Shown here in pieces: positions 31,252 through 34,591 of a DNA stretch of 34,591 nt (the first letter of the stretch is position 1; each line of letters opens with the position of its first letter). The notes beneath the pieces are model-generated. The model was not told where the DNA came from. It ran no database searches and saw nothing but the letters and a program-made list of their open reading frames with translations. Location of the stretch: NCBI GenBank assembly GCA_029255605.1, contig JANLJF010000042.1, positions 1 through 34,591 on the forward strand. The letters are read 5' to 3'. This DNA is from Azovibrio restrictus (GTDB taxonomy: Bacteria > Bacteroidota > Bacteroidia > Chitinophagales > Chitinophagaceae). The position numbers and the translations under genes were made by a program.

Positions 31252-33453
31252 ATGGGTTTATTCTACCTCGTACCGGCCTTCGGTATTCTTGCCTTGCTTT
31301 ATACAATGATGAAGGGCTCCTGGGTGAGCAAACAGGATGCGGGAAACGACCGCATGAAAGAAATTTCGAAGTACATAGCCGAAGGTGCTATGGCCTTCCT
31401 GAAAGCTGAGTATAAAATACTTACCTATTTCGTAATTATAGCCGGCCTGTTGCTGGCTTTCATGGGTTACAGCAATCCTAAAAGCAGCTGGATGATAGCG
31501 GTTGCCTTTGTAATAGGTGCGGTATTCAGCGCGCTGGCAGGTTTTATAGGTATGCGCATAGCTACAAAAGCTAACGTACGTACGGCCAATGCGGCACGTA
31601 CCAGCCTTAGCAAAGCATTGTCTGTATCTTTTGGCGGTGGTGCGGTGATGGGCCTGGGTGTTGCCGGCCTGGCAGTACTGGGTTTGGGTAGCCTGTTCAT
31701 CATTTTAAAAATGATATTTGCCCCAGAAGCCGGTGTTGACAGCCTGGAAATGGAGCGTACCATTGAAGTACTGACCGGTTTTTCACTGGGTGCTGAAAGT
31801 ATTGCCCTGTTTGCCCGCGTGGGTGGCGGTATCTATACCAAAGCTGCCGACGTAGGTGCCGACCTGGTAGGTAAAGTAGAAGCAGGGATACCTGAAGATG
31901 ACCCCCGCAACCCCGCCACTATTGCCGATAACGTGGGCGATAACGTAGGTGATGTAGCCGGTATGGGTGCTGACTTGTTCGGTTCTTATGTAGCTACCGT
32001 GCTGGCTACCATGGTACTGGGCCGCGAAACAGCTTCCGTTGACAATTTTGGTGGCTTCGGGCCGATACTGCTGCCGATGCTGATAGCAGGCGTGGGCATC
32101 GTTCTTTCTATAATAGGTACCATGATGGTGCGCATATCTGATGGCGCAGGCATCAGTACCAACGCGGTACAAAAAGCACTGAACCTGGGTAACTACGGCT
32201 CTATGGTGCTGACGGCTATCGTTTCTTATTTCTTGGTAATGTACATCCTGCCTGCAAGCATGACGCTGCGCGGACATGAATTCAGCAATACACAAGTATT
32301 TGGCGCCATCATGGTAGGCCTTGTAGTAGGTACACTGATGAGCATCATCACCGAGTATTATACGGCTATGGGCAAACGCCCGGTAATGAGCATCATCCGC
32401 CAGTCGGCTACCGGCCACGCTACAAACGTTATCGGCGGCCTGGCTATCGGTATGGAAAGTACATTCTTACCCATATTGGTACTGGCAGGTGGTATCTGGG
32501 GTTCTTATGCTATGGCAGGCCTGTATGGTGTGGCGATAGCTGCTGCAGGTATGATGGCTACTACAGCTATGCAGTTGGCTATCGATGCCTTTGGCCCGAT
32601 AGCAGACAACGCAGGTGGTATAGCTGAAATGAGCGAACTGCCTAAAGAAGTGCGTGAGAAAACAGACGTGCTGGATGCCGTAGGTAACACTACCGCCGCT
32701 ACCGGTAAAGGCTTTGCTATTGCCTCTGCTGCCCTGACAGCACTGGCCTTGTTTGCCGCTTATGTAGGCGTGGCAGGCATCGAAGGTATTGATATTTATA
32801 AAGCAGAAGTACTGGCCATGCTGTTTGTAGGCGGTATGATACCTTTCATCTTCTCATCGCTGGCTATACGCGCGGTAGGACAGGCTGCTATGGCTATGGT
32901 GGAAGAAGTACGCCGCCAGTTCCGCGAAATACCGGGTATTATGGAAGGTAAAGGCCGCCCTGAATATGATAAATGCGTGGCTATCTCTACCGATGCATCT
33001 ATCAAGAAAATGGTATTGCCGGGTGCTATCGCTATTATATCTCCATTGCTGGTAGGCTTCCTGGCAGGCCCTGAGGCGCTGGGCGGTATGCTGGCAGGTG
33101 CTACGGTAAGTGGCGTACTGATGGGTATGTTCCAGAATAATGCCGGTGGTGCATGGGATAACGCTAAAAAATCTTTCGAGAAAGGCGTGGAAATAAACGG
33201 TGAAATCTACTACAAAAAATCTGAGCCACACAAAGCATCTGTAACCGGTGATACTGTTGGCGATCCGTTTAAAGATACTTCAGGCCCTTCTATGAATATC
33301 CTTATCAAACTGATGTCTATCGTGGCGCTGGTTATAGCGCCAACGCTGGCCAGCATGTTTGGTACCGGTGGTGCGCATACAGAAAGTGCTAAAGCGCCTG
33401 TAAAACAGGAAGTGAAAAAAGTTGAAACTAAATCGGTAGCTTCTGTTTATTAA
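31252..33453 (+). CDS. hppA: Membrane-bound proton-translocating pyrophosphatase, K+-dependent type
   Basis: A 733-residue integral pyrophosphatase with about 16 helices that couples PPi hydrolysis to cation export. The substrate-binding loop [18 protein letters not shown] and the [19 protein letters not shown] motif are intact. [10 protein letters not shown] (A482) is the signature of K+-dependent enzymes. The gate glutamate is unusual. Where Thermotoga's Na+ enzyme has E in TM6 (DLFES), this one has G244 (DLFGS), and a glutamate appears in TM5 instead, E182 ([10 protein letters not shown]). I recall this arrangement from the Flavobacterium-type H+-PPases. A long C-terminal tail ([17 protein letters not shown]) is lysine-rich. 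Monocistronic, with its own promoter and a strong terminator. Confidence 0.97.
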   Translation: MGLFYLVPAFGILALLYTMMKGSWVSKQDAGNDRMKEISKYIAEGAMAFLKAEYKILTYFVIIAGLLLAFMGYSNPKSSWMIAVAFVIGAVFSALAGFIGMRIATKANVRTANAARTSLSKALSVSFGGGAVMGLGVAGLAVLGLGSLFIILKMIFAPEAGVDSLEMERTIEVLTGFSLGAESIALFARVGGGIYTKAADVGADLVGKVEAGIPEDDPRNPATIADNVGDNVGDVAGMGADLFGSYVATVLATMVLGRETASVDNFGGFGPILLPMLIAGVGIVLSIIGTMMVRISDGAGISTNAVQKALNLGNYGSMVLTAIVSYFLVMYILPASMTLRGHEFSNTQVFGAIMVGLVVGTLMSIITEYYTAMGKRPVMSIIRQSATGHATNVIGGLAIGMESTFLPILVLAGGIWGSYAMAGLYGVAIAAAGMMATTAMQLAIDAFGPIADNAGGIAEMSELPKEVREKTDVLDAVGNTTAATGKGFAIASAALTALALFAAYVGVAGIEGIDIYKAEVLAMLFVGGMIPFIFSSLAIRAVGQAAMAMVEEVRRQFREIPGIMEGKGRPEYDKCVAISTDASIKKMVLPGAIAIISPLLVGFLAGPEALGGMLAGATVSGVLMGMFQNNAGGAWDNAKKSFEKGVEINGEIYYKKSEPHKASVTGDTVGDPFKDTSGPSMNILIKLMSIVALVIAPTLASMFGTGGAHTESAKAPVKQEVKKVETKSVASVY

Positions 33454-33481
33454 TTAGCAGGAAGTTTTTAACTGAAAGTTC

Positions 33482-33520
33482 AAATAAGCTGCACCCATTC
33501 AGGTGCAGCTTATTTTTTTT
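33482..33520 (+). terminator. hppA: Strong Rho-independent terminator of hppA
   Basis: AATAAGCTGCACC (33483-33495), loop CATTCA and GGTGCAGCTTATT (33502-33514) form a perfect 13-base stem, with one more A-T pair outside. It is followed by six further T. Confidence 0.95.
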
Positions 33521-33599
33521 CCCAACATTTCCGTTAAAACTCTCGTCATAGTTATTGAATCCTTTTTTAGCACCAAATTCTTAAAACAAAAGAGTATCT

Positions 33600-34591
33600 A
33601 TGAAAAAACTATTATTCGCTTTTGTAGCCATGATGCTAAGCTACGCGGGGTTTGCGCAGTGCGCTTCCGTGTTCAGCTTATCGGGTTTGCCAGCCACGGC
33701 CACCCAAAAACTAAGAGTACAGCTAACCAATAGCTCTACACCTTCCGTTACACCGGGACAGGTTAATTTTTTCAGTGTAGACTGGGGTGATTCCAATATG
33801 GACGTCCTAACCGTTGGCAACAAACAACATAATTATGTGGCACCCGGTACCTACAATGTTTCTATGGTAATGCAGATATGGGACTCTGTTACCTATGCAG
33901 TTCTTTGTGCTGATACCACGCACCATACCATTACCGTTGCCTACGATTCCTGTGCTACCATACTAACTGATTCTATTCATAACCCCTTGAATCCCGATAG
34001 TGTAACTTTCTACCTGACCCATTTGGGCGCCGGTACAGGCATGTATTATTACTGGCTGTTTGGAGATGGTACTACATACACTTCTACCAGCACCACCGTT
34101 TCTCACGTATATAGCACGCCGGGCAACAAAACAGTCACCGTTCTCGCAAGCGATTCCAATAGCAGCTGCATAGATACGGCACGTGTTACCGTTTACCGCA
34201 GTAATTGTACCGGCCTTAATGCAGGGTTCACATCTTCTCATACAGGCACTGTAGTTACATTTACCAATACTTCCTCTACACTATCCGGCACTAACCGCTT
34301 TTATCAATGGAGCTTTGGTGATGGAACCTATTCTACACTGCAAAATCCTATACACACCTATGCGGTATCAGACAGTTATTTTGTATGCCTGACCACTATA
34401 TGGCAAGACTCTCTTAACAGTGCCATAGTCTGTTCTGATAGTATCTGCCAATGGATATCTGCAGTAGGCCCAAGCCCTGCCGGCGATATAGCGGGCTATA
34501 TATTCCAGGATAGCACAACATTTGGTGCACCTCGTATAGATAGCCCTTACTATAAAGTTTGGCTGATACAATATGATTCTGCTACTACTTC
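33600..34591 (+). CDS. Secreted PKD-repeat protein, 3' end beyond the window
   Basis: An open frame of 330 complete codons runs from the ATG at 33600 to the window end without a stop. Residues 1-20 are a signal peptide (KLLFAFVAMMLSYAGFAQ). PKD-type repeats follow, the clearest with WLFGDGT at W152 and WSFGDGT at W237, each ending in a strand pair like HVYSTPGNKTVTV or HTYAVSDSYFVCL. An earlier, weaker unit contains VDWGDSN. The segment near the window edge (AGDIAGYIF-like) may start another domain. Such proteins in this phylum usually carry a type IX secretion tail, which cannot be seen here. Probably a large adhesin or surface protein. No good promoter was found. Confidence 0.85.
   Translation, partial: MKKLLFAFVAMMLSYAGFAQCASVFSLSGLPATATQKLRVQLTNSSTPSVTPGQVNFFSVDWGDSNMDVLTVGNKQHNYVAPGTYNVSMVMQIWDSVTYAVLCADTTHHTITVAYDSCATILTDSIHNPLNPDSVTFYLTHLGAGTGMYYYWLFGDGTTYTSTSTTVSHVYSTPGNKTVTVLASDSNSSCIDTARVTVYRSNCTGLNAGFTSSHTGTVVTFTNTSSTLSGTNRFYQWSFGDGTYSTLQNPIHTYAVSDSYFVCLTTIWQDSLNSAIVCSDSICQWISAVGPSPAGDIAGYIFQDSTTFGAPRIDSPYYKVWLIQYDSATT

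Noticed and set aside
31783-32418. Long minus-strand frame (211 codons) inside hppA
   Set aside because: It lies antisense to a perfectly conserved pyrophosphatase, is rich in H, Y and T as shadow frames are, and matches no family.

Overview
The window looks like an ordinary chromosomal stretch from a Bacteroidota bacterium, most likely of the Chitinophagales. Several upstream regions carry the TTG/TTTG (-33), 19-20 bp gap, TAnnTTTG (-7) promoter that is typical of this phylum. Shine-Dalgarno sites are weak. The protein families also fit: LytS/LytTR two-component pairs, an RND efflux operon with a lipoprotein TolC, an ECF sigma / anti-sigma pair, a membrane pyrophosphatase, a DbpA-like helicase and a PKD-repeat secreted protein. 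I see no rRNA, tRNA, CRISPR array, insertion sequence or prophage.

Layout. 1-1.1 kb: luciferase-like oxidoreductase. 1.1-8.8 kb: a LytTR regulator and LytS-type kinase (minus) divergent from an RND efflux operon (adaptor, pump, outer-membrane channel), with a symmetric operator-like repeat cluster between them. 8.8-12.3 kb: SurE, a diacylglycerol-kinase-family lipid kinase, L-2-hydroxyglutarate oxidase and a free-standing SET-domain protein. 12.3-15.4 kb: a membrane hybrid histidine kinase followed by a membrane PAS protein with no output domain. 15.4-18.1 kb: a frameshifted DJ-1/PfpI gene, a 62-residue unknown behind a possible sigma-54 promoter, DNA polymerase IV and a degenerate CheB-like protein. 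18.1-21.6 kb: a PQQ-type sugar dehydrogenase divergent from a TonB-dependent receptor that resembles the PQQ receptor PqqU/YncD. 21.6-24.3 kb: App1-type phosphatidate phosphatase divergent from a second lipid kinase, then a GNAT acetyltransferase and a CDGSH iron-sulfur protein. 24.3-28 kb: an AT-rich GIY-YIG/DUF4357 protein, a THUMP RNA methyltransferase and a DEAD-box helicase, with octamer repeats, a REP-like palindrome and phased T-tracts in the gaps. 28-29.3 kb: a frameshifted RibD/DHFR-like gene behind twin operator-like repeats, then 3-methyladenine glycosylase I. 29.3-33.5 kb: anti-sigma and ECF sigma factor, then hppA with a strong terminator. 33.6 kb to the end: the 5' part of a secreted PKD-repeat protein that runs off the window.

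How genes work together. The best candidate functional unit is the PqqU-like receptor plus PQQ-dehydrogenase-like pair, which could import the cofactor PQQ and use it in the periplasm. A second is the lipid kinase / App1 phosphatase pair, which could make and remove the same lipid phosphate. A third is the LytS/LytTR pair beside the efflux operon. Convergent genes are packed very tightly: five junctions run from a 17-base overlap to a 3-base gap. Both frameshifted genes have one extra base in a homopolymer and an intact downstream frame, so a sequencing error is as likely as true decay.
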